Assembly (NCBI GenBank): GCA_001595785.1
Contig: LSSJ01000006.1
Location: forward strand, 1-33,457
From: Euryarchaeota archaeon SM23-78
GTDB taxonomy: Archaea > Nanobdellota > Nanobdellia > Woesearchaeales > SM23-78
Reading direction: 5' to 3'
DNA length: 33,457 nt
Shown here: in pieces, positions 7,535 to 15,657 of the stretch
Layout: the number at the start of each line of letters is the position of its first letter
How positions within the stretch are numbered: position 1 is the first letter of the stretch
Made by a program: the position numbers and the translations under genes
Notes under the pieces: generated by a model
The model's database searches: none
Seen by the model: only the letters and a program-made list of their open reading frames with translations
What the model was told of the DNA's origin: nothing

Positions 7535-8578
7535 TTATTTCTCACAACTAATAACATTACCTTCAATAGAAAACTTAACATTTAGAAACTTCTCAGCTAC
7601 ATAAATATTTGACTTGACATGATTGGTTATCTCGCTTGTCTTTATTAATCCGCCTTCCAGAGCCATGAAAGGAATTAACTGATCAGCTAGGTACTTATCA
7701 ACAGCAGCTCCTAAATCAATTACATCAATAAGACTATCACCTGCTTCTTTACCAACAAGCTCTGCTTTTTTCCCTTTTTCACCAAGACAGTCAGCTCCAA
7801 GAATGATGGGATTCTCAAAATCTATTTCTTCATCCCCATAGACTGCCCAGAGAGTGATGCCAGAACCAGGGCTATAACTTTTTGAGTACTCATTTTTTAC
7901 ATTGAAAGGAGTGCCTAGCTCATAAAGAGTAAGTCTTGCACTCTCTGCCTGCCTCTCAGCCACCCTTGCGTTCTCCAAATCAACAGAGGCATGGCTAACC
8001 CCTTTTATCTGTAAAAGCTTTTTTTGTTCTAATAACAAGATTGAAGGTATTTCATCCTCTAGAGTATACTTACCATTAATAGAAATCTTTACCTCTCCTC
8101 CTCCCTTTGGATAATAACCCCGCCTGTAAAGATTGGCTTCTATATCAGCATACCTGTTCATCTGAGGAAGGAATACAAACTTGAAATAATCAAAGGGCTG
8201 AGACCACTTAACATCAGTTCCTCCTGTTATATGATAAGATATTTTTTTACCAGCAAAAATGCTGGGTAACAAAAGAGACTGCAACAATAAGGTTATGGAG
8301 CCTGCAGTGCCAATATCAATCTTATACCTACCTGGTTTTACTTCTCCTGGTTTAAAATATATTTCTGTGCTCCCAATAGCATGCCCCTTAACCTCTGCAT
8401 TGCACAAGTCCTTTGCAGCATTAACAGCTGCCAGGTGCTGGGGTGCTAAGCCAGGGTTACACCTTCCCTTCCTAATGTTAGTTATCTTAAAGGCTTTGCC
8501 TGTTGCCATGCTCAGAGCAAGAGACTGCCTAAGAATAGCTCCTCCACCCTCTCCAAAGCTGCCGTCTAGTTCAATCAT
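7535..8578 (-). CDS. rtcA: RNA 3'-terminal phosphate cyclase
   Basis: Converts RNA 3'-phosphate ends to 2',3'-cyclic phosphate using ATP through a covalent His-AMP intermediate. The N-terminus has the family signature LDGSFGEGGGAILRQSLALS. It is followed by RKGRCNPGLAPQHLAAV, GTAGSITLLLQSLL, YYPKGGGEV and ADQLIPFMALEGG. The expected nucleotidylated histidine is in TNHVKSNIYVAEKFL (His ~320), matching the position of the catalytic His in the family. At 347 residues it has full length. The start is ATG 8578. It is divergent from the glycosyltransferase gene and convergent with the coiled-coil gene. No rtcB or archease is present in the window. Confidence 0.95.
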   Translation of the reverse strand: MIELDGSFGEGGGAILRQSLALSMATGKAFKITNIRKGRCNPGLAPQHLAAVNAAKDLCNAEVKGHAIGSTEIYFKPGEVKPGRYKIDIGTAGSITLLLQSLLLPSIFAGKKISYHITGGTDVKWSQPFDYFKFVFLPQMNRYADIEANLYRRGYYPKGGGEVKISINGKYTLEDEIPSILLLEQKKLLQIKGVSHASVDLENARVAERQAESARLTLYELGTPFNVKNEYSKSYSPGSGITLWAVYGDEEIDFENPIILGADCLGEKGKKAELVGKEAGDSLIDVIDLGAAVDKYLADQLIPFMALEGGLIKTSEITNHVKSNIYVAEKFLNVKFSIEGNVISCEK

Positions 8579-8688
8579 GAGGGAAAGGAAAGATAAAGGG
8601 TATAAAAAATTAAGTATTTATTGAAAACCACTACTGAGTGGTTAAATTAGTAAACTTTTTAAAGGGTTGTTTTTTCTCGCTTCTTAGC

Positions 8689-9960
8689 ATGGTCTATGAA
8701 ATACGGGATTTAGGTAAACTAGCCACAAAACAAGAAATAGACATTGCAAAGAAAAGGTGCGAAAGATACGCAGGTAAGTACCCAACCAGCCTAGCCATAC
8801 CTACAACCATAGATGACGCAATGAACTCAAATTATGACAACATTCTCCAAATAAATGCATCAGAGAACTATTGGACTAAAGAATTCATATTCTCAATTGA
8901 TAGAGCAGATGAAAAAAAAGCTGAAGAAATACTAGAAAATAAGATAGTTCCTGTTCTGGGTGAAATCAAAAAAAATACAAAACTAAACCCAACTGTGGTT
9001 TATATCCATAATGATAACAAACACCTTCAAAGATTTTTTGAACAAGCAGAACCAATAATAGGAGAAATACCAAAAAGAAAAGGAAGAAGTATGTGGATAG
9101 CCAATGGGTACAGACATATATTTTCTCCTAATCACAGCATAATATATCAAGATGGAGATGTGGTAGAAGGACTATACTCAGAACTCTTTCCACTCTCACT
9201 TGCCCGCCCATTAATAGATCCTAGGATGGATGTTCATTTTGTCAAAGCATATTATGATAGAGTCTATGGAAAGGATAAAGAACTAAAAGGAAGGGTAAAC
9301 AGATTCTTCAAAATCCTGTTTCAGGCTCAGAAAGAAGTCTTAGGTTCTGTAAACACAAAGATAGATGATTATCTTGACTTTATACTTAGGTTCCCATATT
9401 ATTTCTCTGGTGAAATCGGTATGTCAGGAGATTATGCCAATAACATGTATTTTGGAAGAGGATTTGATGCAGAAATCCTAAGCTTTGGCTATCCTTTCCG
9501 GTTGCCAAAATGTCATATAAGACTAGTTGACCTGGGTGAATTCGACCATGATCATAAAGGAGTGAAAGGCCTGGTTGACATGGTAGGAGAAATTTATACT
9601 GCAGAACTATCAGACATGTTTGAATTCAAAGACGGACACATGGTTTTGAGTGAAGAATTAGCAGAACAAGTACTGGATATTTTTGCACGCTACGAAGGGG
9701 AGGAAATGAGGGGATGGAACGATTATTGTGAAACCCACGGATACACCTTTAATGGAGCCCAAGACAGAAAAAATAACCAGGAGTTTAAGAAAAGGGTTAG
9801 AAAAGAATTCAAAAACTTCTTAAAAAATCCAAGAGGAAAAGATCCCTTTCCAGGATGGGAATCAAGTAAGACACTAACTGACATGCTAAGCAAAGCATTA
9901 AATGCTATGAAATCAGAAGGCAAGCTAATTCTACTAGAGAATGGAGATATAAAAGTTTAA
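8689..9960 (+). CDS. GT-A family glycosyltransferase, glucosyl/mannosyl-3-phosphoglycerate synthase-like
   Basis: 423 residues from ATG 8689. The core resembles GT81-like retaining glycosyltransferases: KRKGRSMWIANGY, a DxD-type nucleotide-sugar/metal motif IIYQDGDV, then VHFVKAYYDRVYGK and GRVNRFF, followed by FPYYFSGEIGMSGDYA, FDAEILSFGY and a HDHK motif (EFDHDHKG). In the family these motifs accompany transfer from a nucleoside-diphosphate sugar, often to 3-phosphoglycerate to make a compatible solute precursor. Donor and acceptor here are inferred. The frame extends to GTG 8638, but CTTTTTAAAG at about 8656-8665 is a TATA-like site ~27 nt before ATG 8689, favouring a leaderless start there. 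No partner phosphatase gene is adjacent. Confidence 0.8.
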   Translation: MVYEIRDLGKLATKQEIDIAKKRCERYAGKYPTSLAIPTTIDDAMNSNYDNILQINASENYWTKEFIFSIDRADEKKAEEILENKIVPVLGEIKKNTKLNPTVVYIHNDNKHLQRFFEQAEPIIGEIPKRKGRSMWIANGYRHIFSPNHSIIYQDGDVVEGLYSELFPLSLARPLIDPRMDVHFVKAYYDRVYGKDKELKGRVNRFFKILFQAQKEVLGSVNTKIDDYLDFILRFPYYFSGEIGMSGDYANNMYFGRGFDAEILSFGYPFRLPKCHIRLVDLGEFDHDHKGVKGLVDMVGEIYTAELSDMFEFKDGHMVLSEELAEQVLDIFARYEGEEMRGWNDYCETHGYTFNGAQDRKNNQEFKKRVRKEFKNFLKNPRGKDPFPGWESSKTLTDMLSKALNAMKSEGKLILLENGDIKV

Positions 9961-9987
9961 GATTAAAAAATAAGAAAAATAAAAAAA

Positions 9988-10054
9988 CAGAAATTCAAAA
10001 TTTCATCAAACAAAAGTTTGATGGACCAACAAATCGAAGATTTGTTGATTTCTG
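9988..10054. other. Three-way-junction forming intergenic element
   Basis: CAGAAAT (9988-9994) pairs with ATTTCTG (10048-10054), enclosing two perfect hairpins. These are CATCAAAC-AAAA-GTTTGATG (10004-10023) and CAACAAATC-GAA-GATTTGTTG (10027-10047). A further hairpin TTTTAATC-AAA-GATTAAAA follows at 10094-10112. The element lies between two convergent genes, so it could be a bidirectional terminator, a small RNA or a repeat element. Confidence 0.65.
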
Positions 10055-10144
10055 AATATTTTTCTTTAAAAAACAAAAATTAAAATTTTTGAATTTTAAT
10101 CAAAGATTAAAAAAATAAAGAAAAAGATAAAAAAATAAAAAACT

Positions 10145-10366
10145 TTACCAAGTTATCTCATCAAGAGAGTTGTCTATGTCTTCTAGTTCTTCATCGCTTA
10201 TATCTGTGTCTAGGTCATCTACTTCTGTGATGTCTCCTGTGAGGGTTGGTTCTTCTGTTACTTCTTCTTTTTCTTCTCCTGCCGGTTCTTCTGTTGGTGC
10301 TTTGCACCCAATTACAAACAGCAGTAGCAGGCATATTAAGGCTAATGCAATTATTCCTTTTTTCAT
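10145..10366 (-). CDS. Small acidic lipoprotein
   Basis: 73 residues. A signal peptide with a lipobox (IALALICLLLLFVIGC, Cys ~21) predicts lipid attachment and anchoring on the outer face of the membrane. The mature part is very acidic (EEPAGEEKEEVTEEP, then DLDTDISDEELEDIDNSLDEI) and ends in Trp. No known domain is seen. It lies 24 nt downstream of the secreted coiled-coil gene on the same strand, so the two are probably co-transcribed surface components. Confidence 0.75.
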   Translation of the reverse strand: MKKGIIALALICLLLLFVIGCKAPTEEPAGEEKEEVTEEPTLTGDITEVDDLDTDISDEELEDIDNSLDEITW

Positions 10367-10390
10367 GTTTTTTCACCTCACCTCTTATGT

Positions 10391-12016
10391 CTATGTTGCT
10401 TCCTCTTGGCATTCATTGTCAACACACACATAACCTTCATCACAATCAGCATCCTCTGTACACTCTGCCTCTTCCTCAGCCTCTTCACACTCACTGTCAA
10501 CACACACATAACCTTCATCACAATCAGCGTCTACAGTACATTCAGCTTCTTCCTCTTCGTCTTCTTCTTCGTCTTCTATCTCTTCCTCTTCTTCGTCCTC
10601 TACAACCTCTACTTCTTCTTCTTCATCAACTTCGTCAGGGTCAAAGTCTTCTCCGCTCTCATTTATCATGTGCACAAGTTCCATGAGCACTTTGTGAGCC
10701 TCTTTTAAGGCTTCGTGAGCTTCTCTTGTCACACTCTTAGCATCTTCAAGTGCTTGTTTTGCTCCTTCATCATCCCCTTCTGCTCTTAAATCCTTGGCTT
10801 CATTGAATTTTTCGTTGGCTTGCTCCATCTTGTCTCTTGCTTCATCTATATATTCACTGAAGTCATCAAGCAGGTCTTCCATCTCACTTGTGTCAACTCC
10901 TTTTTCTCCAAGTCTTTCAAGCACTCTCTCCAGTTTATCCTCTAGTCTCTCGCTTCTAACAAAGATTTGTCCAACTTTTGCATGCACCACTCTTTCAGCA
11001 TACCTAAAGGCCTTGTACTTCATCTGTTTCCAGACAGCCCTTATCTTATCTGTTGCAGCATCAAGCTCATCCTTATCACTTGCTGCCTCAACATCTTCTT
11101 TGGCTTCTTCTAGTTCTGCTATCATGTTATCTATGTTATCTATCATTGTTTGTGCATCTTCCTCATCAATATTCTCTGCACTCTCTACTCTGCTCTTTAT
11201 CTTTTCAAGATGCTGGATTAGCCTGTCTGCAATGCCTATCAGGTTCTCTTTGGCTTTCTCAAGAAGCTGGCCTTCAAGTTCTGAACAATCTTCACCTGAT
11301 TCTTGGCATGTCCTGAACTGTGTCTTTAAGCCATTAAACTCATTCCTTGCTCTTAGCTGGAAGTTCTTGGCTTTGAGGTACTGGTTCTTTGCTTTTAAGA
11401 AAGCATTGTGTGCTTGTTGAAGCTTGTTCTTTGTAATCTCTCTTTGTCTTATAAGGTTCTTTACTTTTACTGTCTTCTGCACCCAGTTCCTTATCTTTTC
11501 TTTGCACCCCTCTACATCCTCAAGGCATTCCTTTAGCCTTGCTCTATCAAGGTTTTCTAGTATCTCTGCTTTTTCAGGCATAGCTTCCATAATGCTTCTT
11601 GCTCTTTGTGTCTGAGCAGCTGTTAGCCTTCTAACACCTATTGCACTTATAAGCCTGGGTCTTGCTTCTGCTGTGTCTTCATCGCCTTCTTCCTCCATTC
11701 CAGGCGGCATAGGTGGCCTTTCAATTTCTCCCTGCCTCTGGCGAGTCATTCTCTGGAAAGCAAGCGCACATGCAGCTCTTATCCTTAGCTCAGGCACATC
11801 AGGATACTCCGCTTGTAGTTGGTTAACACACTCTGTCGTTGTTCTTGCTCTTACTTTAATCTTTATTCTTTGAGGTGTTGGCTCTGTGTCTTCACTGATG
11901 TCTAGCTCTACTTCCACTGTGTCTTCATCACTCGTATTTGTGTCTTCTGCTAGTGCTAAGGGTAATACACTTAATAGAAACATCACCAGCACCAATACAC
12001 TCCATAGTTGCTTCAT
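10391..12016 (-). CDS. Secreted coiled-coil protein with C-terminal Cys-rich repeats
   Basis: 541 residues. A signal peptide (MKQLWSVLVLVMFLLSVLPLALA) is followed by a Thr/Glu-rich linker, a Cys-containing helical part and long charged coiled coils (~170-440). Next come an acidic run made almost only of Glu, Asp and Val, and two copies of a 26-residue unit with the motif C-x2-DADCDEGYVCV-x3-C (78-bp DNA period). The Cys spacing suggests disulfide-bonded modules exposed outside the cell. The frame begins at ATG 12031, but the GGAGGT at 12024-12029 lies inside that extension and exactly 7 nt before ATG 12016, so 12016 is the start. A TATA-like GTTTATAAAT lies ~60 nt upstream. Confidence 0.8.
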   Translation of the reverse strand: MKQLWSVLVLVMFLLSVLPLALAEDTNTSDEDTVEVELDISEDTEPTPQRIKIKVRARTTTECVNQLQAEYPDVPELRIRAACALAFQRMTRQRQGEIERPPMPPGMEEEGDEDTAEARPRLISAIGVRRLTAAQTQRARSIMEAMPEKAEILENLDRARLKECLEDVEGCKEKIRNWVQKTVKVKNLIRQREITKNKLQQAHNAFLKAKNQYLKAKNFQLRARNEFNGLKTQFRTCQESGEDCSELEGQLLEKAKENLIGIADRLIQHLEKIKSRVESAENIDEEDAQTMIDNIDNMIAELEEAKEDVEAASDKDELDAATDKIRAVWKQMKYKAFRYAERVVHAKVGQIFVRSERLEDKLERVLERLGEKGVDTSEMEDLLDDFSEYIDEARDKMEQANEKFNEAKDLRAEGDDEGAKQALEDAKSVTREAHEALKEAHKVLMELVHMINESGEDFDPDEVDEEEEVEVVEDEEEEEIEDEEEDEEEEAECTVDADCDEGYVCVDSECEEAEEEAECTEDADCDEGYVCVDNECQEEAT

Positions 12017-12023
12017 TTTGTCA

Positions 12024-12029
12024 ACCTCC
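12024..12029 (-). promoter_or_regulatory. Shine-Dalgarno site that sets the start of the secreted coiled-coil gene
   Basis: GGAGGT lies 7 nt before ATG 12016 and directly after the upstream in-frame ATG 12031. That upstream ATG therefore cannot be served by this site. Confidence 0.75.
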
Positions 12030-12244
12030 ATATTTTTGTTTTTTAGATTTGACTTTTAAAAATGTTTTGCTGTTTTTATTTATAAACATACTTTTTCAAG
12101 CAAAGAAAAAAAGCTCATTTTGAGGGTTTAAAACTTTATAAAGGTTTATTTGCATTTATTTTTAAAATAAATACTTATTATCGGGTTTTCTATGTTTTTT
12201 ATTATTTGGAAAAATTTTTATACTAACCTTGCTTTTTTCTTCCT

Positions 12245-12949
12245 ATGAAAAAAAGATTCTTGTTTTCAATAATATTTTTGCTTTTTATTCCTATGGTTCT
12301 AGGCGCAATCATTCATGGCAAAGTGTTTGACTATAATTTTGGACTTGCAAAGAACAGTATTGTAAATATCAACACTGTACCTGAACAAGTAGTTGTTAGT
12401 ACTGCTGGTACTTATTCCTTTAATGCGCCTATTGGTAATTATACTATAACTGCTATCTTAAAAGATGAGCTTGACATTATTAGATTTTCTGTTGATATCA
12501 ACATATCTATCATTGATAATGGGGATTATGTAAGAGACCTTATTTTATTCCCTCATGAAGACTTAAATGAGCTAGATTTAGAAGAGGATGTAGAGCAGGA
12601 CTTAGAGGAAGAAAAAGAAGAAGAAAAAAAGGAAATGCCTTTCTACCTTAGACTTATTATTTCATTTGTAATTCTAGGCATCCTTGGATTGCTGCTCTGG
12701 TTTGTTTTAAAAGATAAGAGCAAGAAAAGGGATTTGGTAGGGGTTGAGACTCAGCCAGAACTTGATGACATGATAAAACTCCTTACCTTTATTATGAAGC
12801 ACAAAAGAGTTACTCAAAAAGAGATTAGAAAAGAGTTTCCAATGTCAGAAGCAAAGATAAGCCTGATGATAACAGACCTTGAGAGCCAAGGCAAGATTAG
12901 GAAGATTAAGAAAGGCAGAGGGAATATTATTGTTTATGTTAAGGATTAA
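12245..12949 (+). CDS. Membrane-anchored winged-helix protein with extracellular beta domain
   Basis: 234 residues in three parts. A signal peptide (FLFSIIFLLFIPMVLGA) leads into a ~80-residue beta-rich domain like the carboxypeptidase-regulatory fold (GKVFDYNFGLAKNSIV, AGTYSFNAPIGNYTIT). An acidic/Lys linker and a transmembrane helix (LRLIISFVILGILGLLLWFVL, ~133-153) follow. Last is a cytoplasmic winged helix (DDMIKLLTFIMKHKRVTQKEI, SEAKISLMITDLESQGKI, KIKKGRGNIIVYV), which includes a typical wing. The architecture fits archaeal membrane-tethered transcriptional regulators, in which an outside signal is passed to a DNA-binding domain; this role is inferred. TTTTTATAC about 25 nt before ATG 12245 suggests a leaderless mRNA. 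Confidence 0.8.
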   Translation: MKKRFLFSIIFLLFIPMVLGAIIHGKVFDYNFGLAKNSIVNINTVPEQVVVSTAGTYSFNAPIGNYTITAILKDELDIIRFSVDINISIIDNGDYVRDLILFPHEDLNELDLEEDVEQDLEEEKEEEKKEMPFYLRLIISFVILGILGLLLWFVLKDKSKKRDLVGVETQPELDDMIKLLTFIMKHKRVTQKEIRKEFPMSEAKISLMITDLESQGKIRKIKKGRGNIIVYVKD

Positions 12950-12970
12950 GTTTTTTCTTTTTTAGTTAAA

Positions 12971-12987
12971 ATCGAAAACTTTAAATA
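12971..12987 (+). promoter_or_regulatory. BRE/TATA promoter
   Basis: ATCGAAAACTTTAAATA matches the recurring (T/A)CGAAA-N-TTTAWA motif of this window. It predicts transcription from ~13008, giving a short leader that includes GGGAG (13022-13026) before ATG 13035. Confidence 0.55.
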
Positions 12988-13034
12988 GTTCAAACACTAC
13001 TAGTATCCTAAAAAGACCACTGGGAGTCATAATA

Positions 13035-13253
13035 ATGAATGCTTGCAACGGTGTTACAAAGCCTAATAGAGATGAGGCCGTAGAAATAACAAGGCTAGAA
13101 CCAGTAATAATTGAGGTGGAAGAAGAGGATAAAATATCCTCCCACCTCATATTATTCGAACTAATATGCAAAGTAGACTTCACACCAGAAGAAATCATAA
13201 TAAATGGAGAAGTACAAGAAACAGTGTTTGAATCAGAAGCAAAAGAATACTAA
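13035..13253 (+). CDS. Small acidic hypothetical protein
   Basis: 72 residues, acidic, with an alternating beta-like pattern (EPVIIEVEEEDKISSHLILFELICKV). It has no signal peptide, membrane segment or metal motif. The case for a real gene is the promoter: a BRE/TATA motif at 12971-12987 and a GGGAG Shine-Dalgarno site 8 nt before ATG. It converges on the cytidylate kinase gene with 4 nt between the stops. Family not recognised. Confidence 0.6.
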   Translation: MNACNGVTKPNRDEAVEITRLEPVIIEVEEEDKISSHLILFELICKVDFTPEEIIINGEVQETVFESEAKEY

Positions 13254-13257
13254 AACC

Positions 13258-13800
13258 CTATTTCTTAATCTGATGCATCACAAACTTATACGCTTGCTCA
13301 GTGGTTTGCTCCACAGTATTATTAGAAGTGTCAACAACAAGGTCAAAGTGGTTATGGTCATAAGCATTAACACCATAAAGCTTTTCAAATCTGGCTAAAC
13401 TGCATTTTTCCGTTTCCCCAATAGTATTAATGGCTTCTTTAAGAGTATCTGGGTGTTCTTCAAAATTCTGTCTCTCAAATAATCTCTTAGCTCTAACCTT
13501 GATATCAGCTTCAAGAAATATCTTTATGCTGTCAGGAAAAAAATAAAAACCAAGCCAGGCATCAATCACAAAATTATCTATTTTCTCAGCCATCTTCTTC
13601 ATGTAATCATCAACAAGATAATCAGAAGTAGGATCCTTCTTGGCCTGCTCATTAAGCTCAGAAAGAGTAATATTCTTATCCCTAGCATACTTTCTTCTAA
13701 CATCACCAGCACTATAGAACTTGTAACCAAGTTTCTTAGCAAGAGCACGGGCAACACTAGACTTGCCACCCCCAGCTCTACCGCCAATAGTTATAATCAT
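13258..13800 (-). CDS. cmk: Archaeal cytidylate kinase
   Basis: Phosphorylates CMP/dCMP to the diphosphate with ATP in pyrimidine nucleotide salvage and synthesis. The N-terminal P-loop reads GGRAGGGKSSVARALAKKLG, followed by the substrate-binding SAGDVRRKYA. Further on come VIDAWLGFYFFPDSIKIFLEAD (Walker B-like region) and the lid with KVRAKRLFERQ. A C-terminal HFDLVVDTSNNTVEQT is typical of the archaeal short form. At 180 residues it is normal for archaeal Cmk. The start is ATG 13800. Confidence 0.9.
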   Translation of the reverse strand: MIITIGGRAGGGKSSVARALAKKLGYKFYSAGDVRRKYARDKNITLSELNEQAKKDPTSDYLVDDYMKKMAEKIDNFVIDAWLGFYFFPDSIKIFLEADIKVRAKRLFERQNFEEHPDTLKEAINTIGETEKCSLARFEKLYGVNAYDHNHFDLVVDTSNNTVEQTTEQAYKFVMHQIKK

Positions 13801-13858
13801 AAAACAAGCAGAAAGATAGATAGTTTAAAAAGTTTATTGTATAAAGTTAAAAAAAGTT

Positions 13859-14416
13859 TTAAATAAAAAGTTTTAAATAATTAGGATCATCTAAATGACT
13901 GTGTGCTGGTTTAAAACCTGCTCCCATTAATCTACTCTCTAAGAATCCTAGTCTTTCTACAACATCTTTTACATCAAGCAGTGGTCGAACATGATATGTG
14001 GCTGTTTCCTGAGGTGTTGGGCCTCTTAGCACTGCAAATCTAGTTTCATCTTTTTTATGTTTATCCTTATCCCATACTCCTAGTGAGAGTGCAACATCAT
14101 TAGGATCAAAATTATAGAAGTAACCTTTTAGACAAACTGATGTTAATCCAGAATCTCCTGCGGATTTTAAAACTTCTTCATTATGCACTGTTACTTGTGT
14201 ATCACAAAATAATCTGCCTAGTATGTATTCAAATCCATTGCTACCATAGGTGATTGCATATGTTCTGTCAGGTTGCTCTTCATTAGTTAGTAATCCGTAT
14301 TGCTCACAAACCCAATTCCACTGCTCAAGTCCAAATCCTAATTTAAAAATTAAGAATACTGCGAAGTCTGGTCTTATAAGGTCTTGTATTTTATGTTGAA
14401 TATTTTTATTATACAT
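13859..14416 (-). CDS. Hypothetical protein
   Basis: 185 residues, soluble, mixed alpha/beta. Visible features are LIFKLGFGLEQWNWVCEQYG near the N-terminus, aromatic-rich KGYFYNFDPNDVALSLGVW in the middle, and a C-terminal DPNYLKLF. No motif ties it to a family I recognise. A promoter with the AAATCGAAAGACTTAAATAAT motif (14450-14470) and GAGGG just before ATG 14416 support expression. It is not obviously linked to its neighbours. Confidence 0.6.
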   Translation of the reverse strand: MYNKNIQHKIQDLIRPDFAVFLIFKLGFGLEQWNWVCEQYGLLTNEEQPDRTYAITYGSNGFEYILGRLFCDTQVTVHNEEVLKSAGDSGLTSVCLKGYFYNFDPNDVALSLGVWDKDKHKKDETRFAVLRGPTPQETATYHVRPLLDVKDVVERLGFLESRLMGAGFKPAHSHLDDPNYLKLFI

Positions 14417-14449
14417 TCTTATCCCTCTAAGCCCTTTATAGGAATAACT

Positions 14450-14470
14450 ATTATTTAAGTCTTTCGATTT
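14450..14470 (-). promoter_or_regulatory. BRE/TATA promoter
   Basis: Minus-strand CGAAAGACTTAAATA shares the motif seen before several other genes in the window. The predicted start near 14430 leaves a short leader with GAGGG before ATG 14416. Confidence 0.55.
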
Positions 14471-14508
14471 CGTAACTATTTAAAAGTGGTAACAAAGTAA
14501 TTCAAGAA

Positions 14509-15141
14509 CTAGCAAATCTTCTTCATGCTCTCCAGCTCCTTAAGTTGGTGCTTAATGAATTCCATGGTCCTCTTATTATCCTGTTCATGCATTAGAGTTC
14601 CGCACTCAGGGCACTTGAAATGGAATTCCATGGACTTCTCAAAAGGCATTCTTACGCAGGCATTTCTGCACATGTAGAAGGTGTGTTTTTGCTCTCTCTC
14701 AAGCCTCTCCTTGAGCTTAGTAATCTTAGAAAGACGAATTTTTTCAGCCAGATAAGGAACCATGTGCTCATTAAAATCCCAGTAACAGATATACCAGCCC
14801 TTTATCCTGTCTTTCTTCCTTATAAAAGACACGATATTGAACTCTAAGAGCCTGTAAAGCAGGTTTCTAACCAGATGAATCTCCAAATCAAGCTCTTCTG
14901 CTATGATAAACTCAGATATCTGCTTTTTTCCTCTTAAATAAAAGATTATGGAAAGGGCTTCCTCTCCTACCAGCTCTGTGACCACATACTTAATAAGGTC
15001 CTCTGTAATCCTCATCTTCTTAGAAATAGTTTCTCCTTTATGATTGGTAAAGACAAAAGAATTATCAACTATTCTGACGTGCCTTTCCACCTGCACGCCG
15101 TCTTCAAGAGTAAAGAGCTTTCTCACGTCTGTTTCAATCAT
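14509..15141 (-). CDS. tfe: Transcription factor E (TFE alpha)
   Basis: Archaeal homologue of TFIIE-alpha, which assists promoter opening and stabilises the RNA polymerase preinitiation complex. From ATG 15141 it has 210 residues. The N-terminal winged helix (VGEEALSIIFYLRGKKQISEF, LVRNLLYRLLEFNIV) is followed by a helical linker. A zinc ribbon comes next, with Cys at ~158, 162, 177 and 180 (CRNAC...CPECG), then HEQDN. The first knuckle has three residues between cysteines rather than two. The frame runs on to 15249, but the TATA box at 15203-15210 predicts transcription from ~15182, inside that extension. GGGGGG lies 7 nt before ATG 15141. Confidence 0.92.
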   Translation of the reverse strand: MIETDVRKLFTLEDGVQVERHVRIVDNSFVFTNHKGETISKKMRITEDLIKYVVTELVGEEALSIIFYLRGKKQISEFIIAEELDLEIHLVRNLLYRLLEFNIVSFIRKKDRIKGWYICYWDFNEHMVPYLAEKIRLSKITKLKERLEREQKHTFYMCRNACVRMPFEKSMEFHFKCPECGTLMHEQDNKRTMEFIKHQLKELESMKKIC

Positions 15142-15196
15142 ATTACTTCCCCCCAAGATACGATCCTGTAAAAATCGCTCATATTGTTTCTTGAAT

Positions 15197-15222
15197 CTAA
15201 TATTTATAAATCTTTTGATTTT
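15197..15222 (-). promoter_or_regulatory. TFE gene promoter
   Basis: Minus-strand AATCAAAAGATTTATAAATA carries a BRE-like purine/A run and the TATA box TTTATAAAT. It predicts transcription from ~15182, excluding any start codon upstream of that. Confidence 0.6.
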
Positions 15223-15317
15223 AATATAGATAAACCCACACTGAAACACGTCCTTAACACTAACTAATCAGGTTTTTTATTATGAGAAAGTAACAATTCC
15301 TCATACTTCTTGTTTTA

Positions 15318-15337
15318 AATCCAAAAACTTTAAATAA
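15318..15337 (+). promoter_or_regulatory. BRE/TATA promoter
   Basis: AATCCAAAAACTTTAAATAA closely matches the promoter at 12971-12987. The predicted start is ~15357, upstream of the small membrane gene at 15382. Confidence 0.55.
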
Positions 15338-15381
15338 TCAAAGAATAATAGAATAAAAAAAGGAGATGTTGGGGTGATAGA

Positions 15382-15558
15382 GTGAAGCATTGTTCAAAAT
15401 GGATTGGCTGGGTTGTCCTGATATTAGGTATTATATATCTAATAGCTGACATCATGAACTGGGGCAAAGAAGGCCCTATTCGCTGGTGGGGCCTTAACTG
15501 GTGGACCGCAGTCTTTATACTTGTTGGTTTATGGGTATTAACCAAGAAGAAAAAATAA
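15382..15558 (+). CDS. Small two-helix membrane protein
   Basis: 58 residues. Starts at GTG 15382 with GGTGAT at 15373-15378 as Shine-Dalgarno site and a BRE/TATA promoter at 15318-15337. Two hydrophobic segments (WIGWVVLILGIIYLIADI, ~7-24, and WWTAVFILVGLWVL, ~40-53) flank a Trp-rich turn containing GPIRWWGLNWW. The protein ends in KKKK, which suggests a cytoplasmic C-terminus. The pattern resembles small uncharacterised archaeal membrane proteins; no function is assigned. The gene lies ~100 nt before proS on the same strand. Confidence 0.75.
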   Translation: MKHCSKWIGWVVLILGIIYLIADIMNWGKEGPIRWWGLNWWTAVFILVGLWVLTKKKK

Positions 15559-15657
15559 ATAAGGATAAAGATTATGGATAAATAAGTATTATCCTTAAAA
15601 AAATATTTTAGGGATTAAATTATTTGGGGATCGTAAGCTTTAATTAAAGGTAATAAA

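Noticed and set aside
13258-14416. Mobile element or phage origin for hypothetical genes
   Set aside because: No integrase, transposase, terminal repeats or att-like duplications were found; promoters match those of housekeeping genes.
15142-15249. N-terminal extension of TFE
   Set aside because: A strong promoter lies inside it, so it would not be transcribed as coding sequence.
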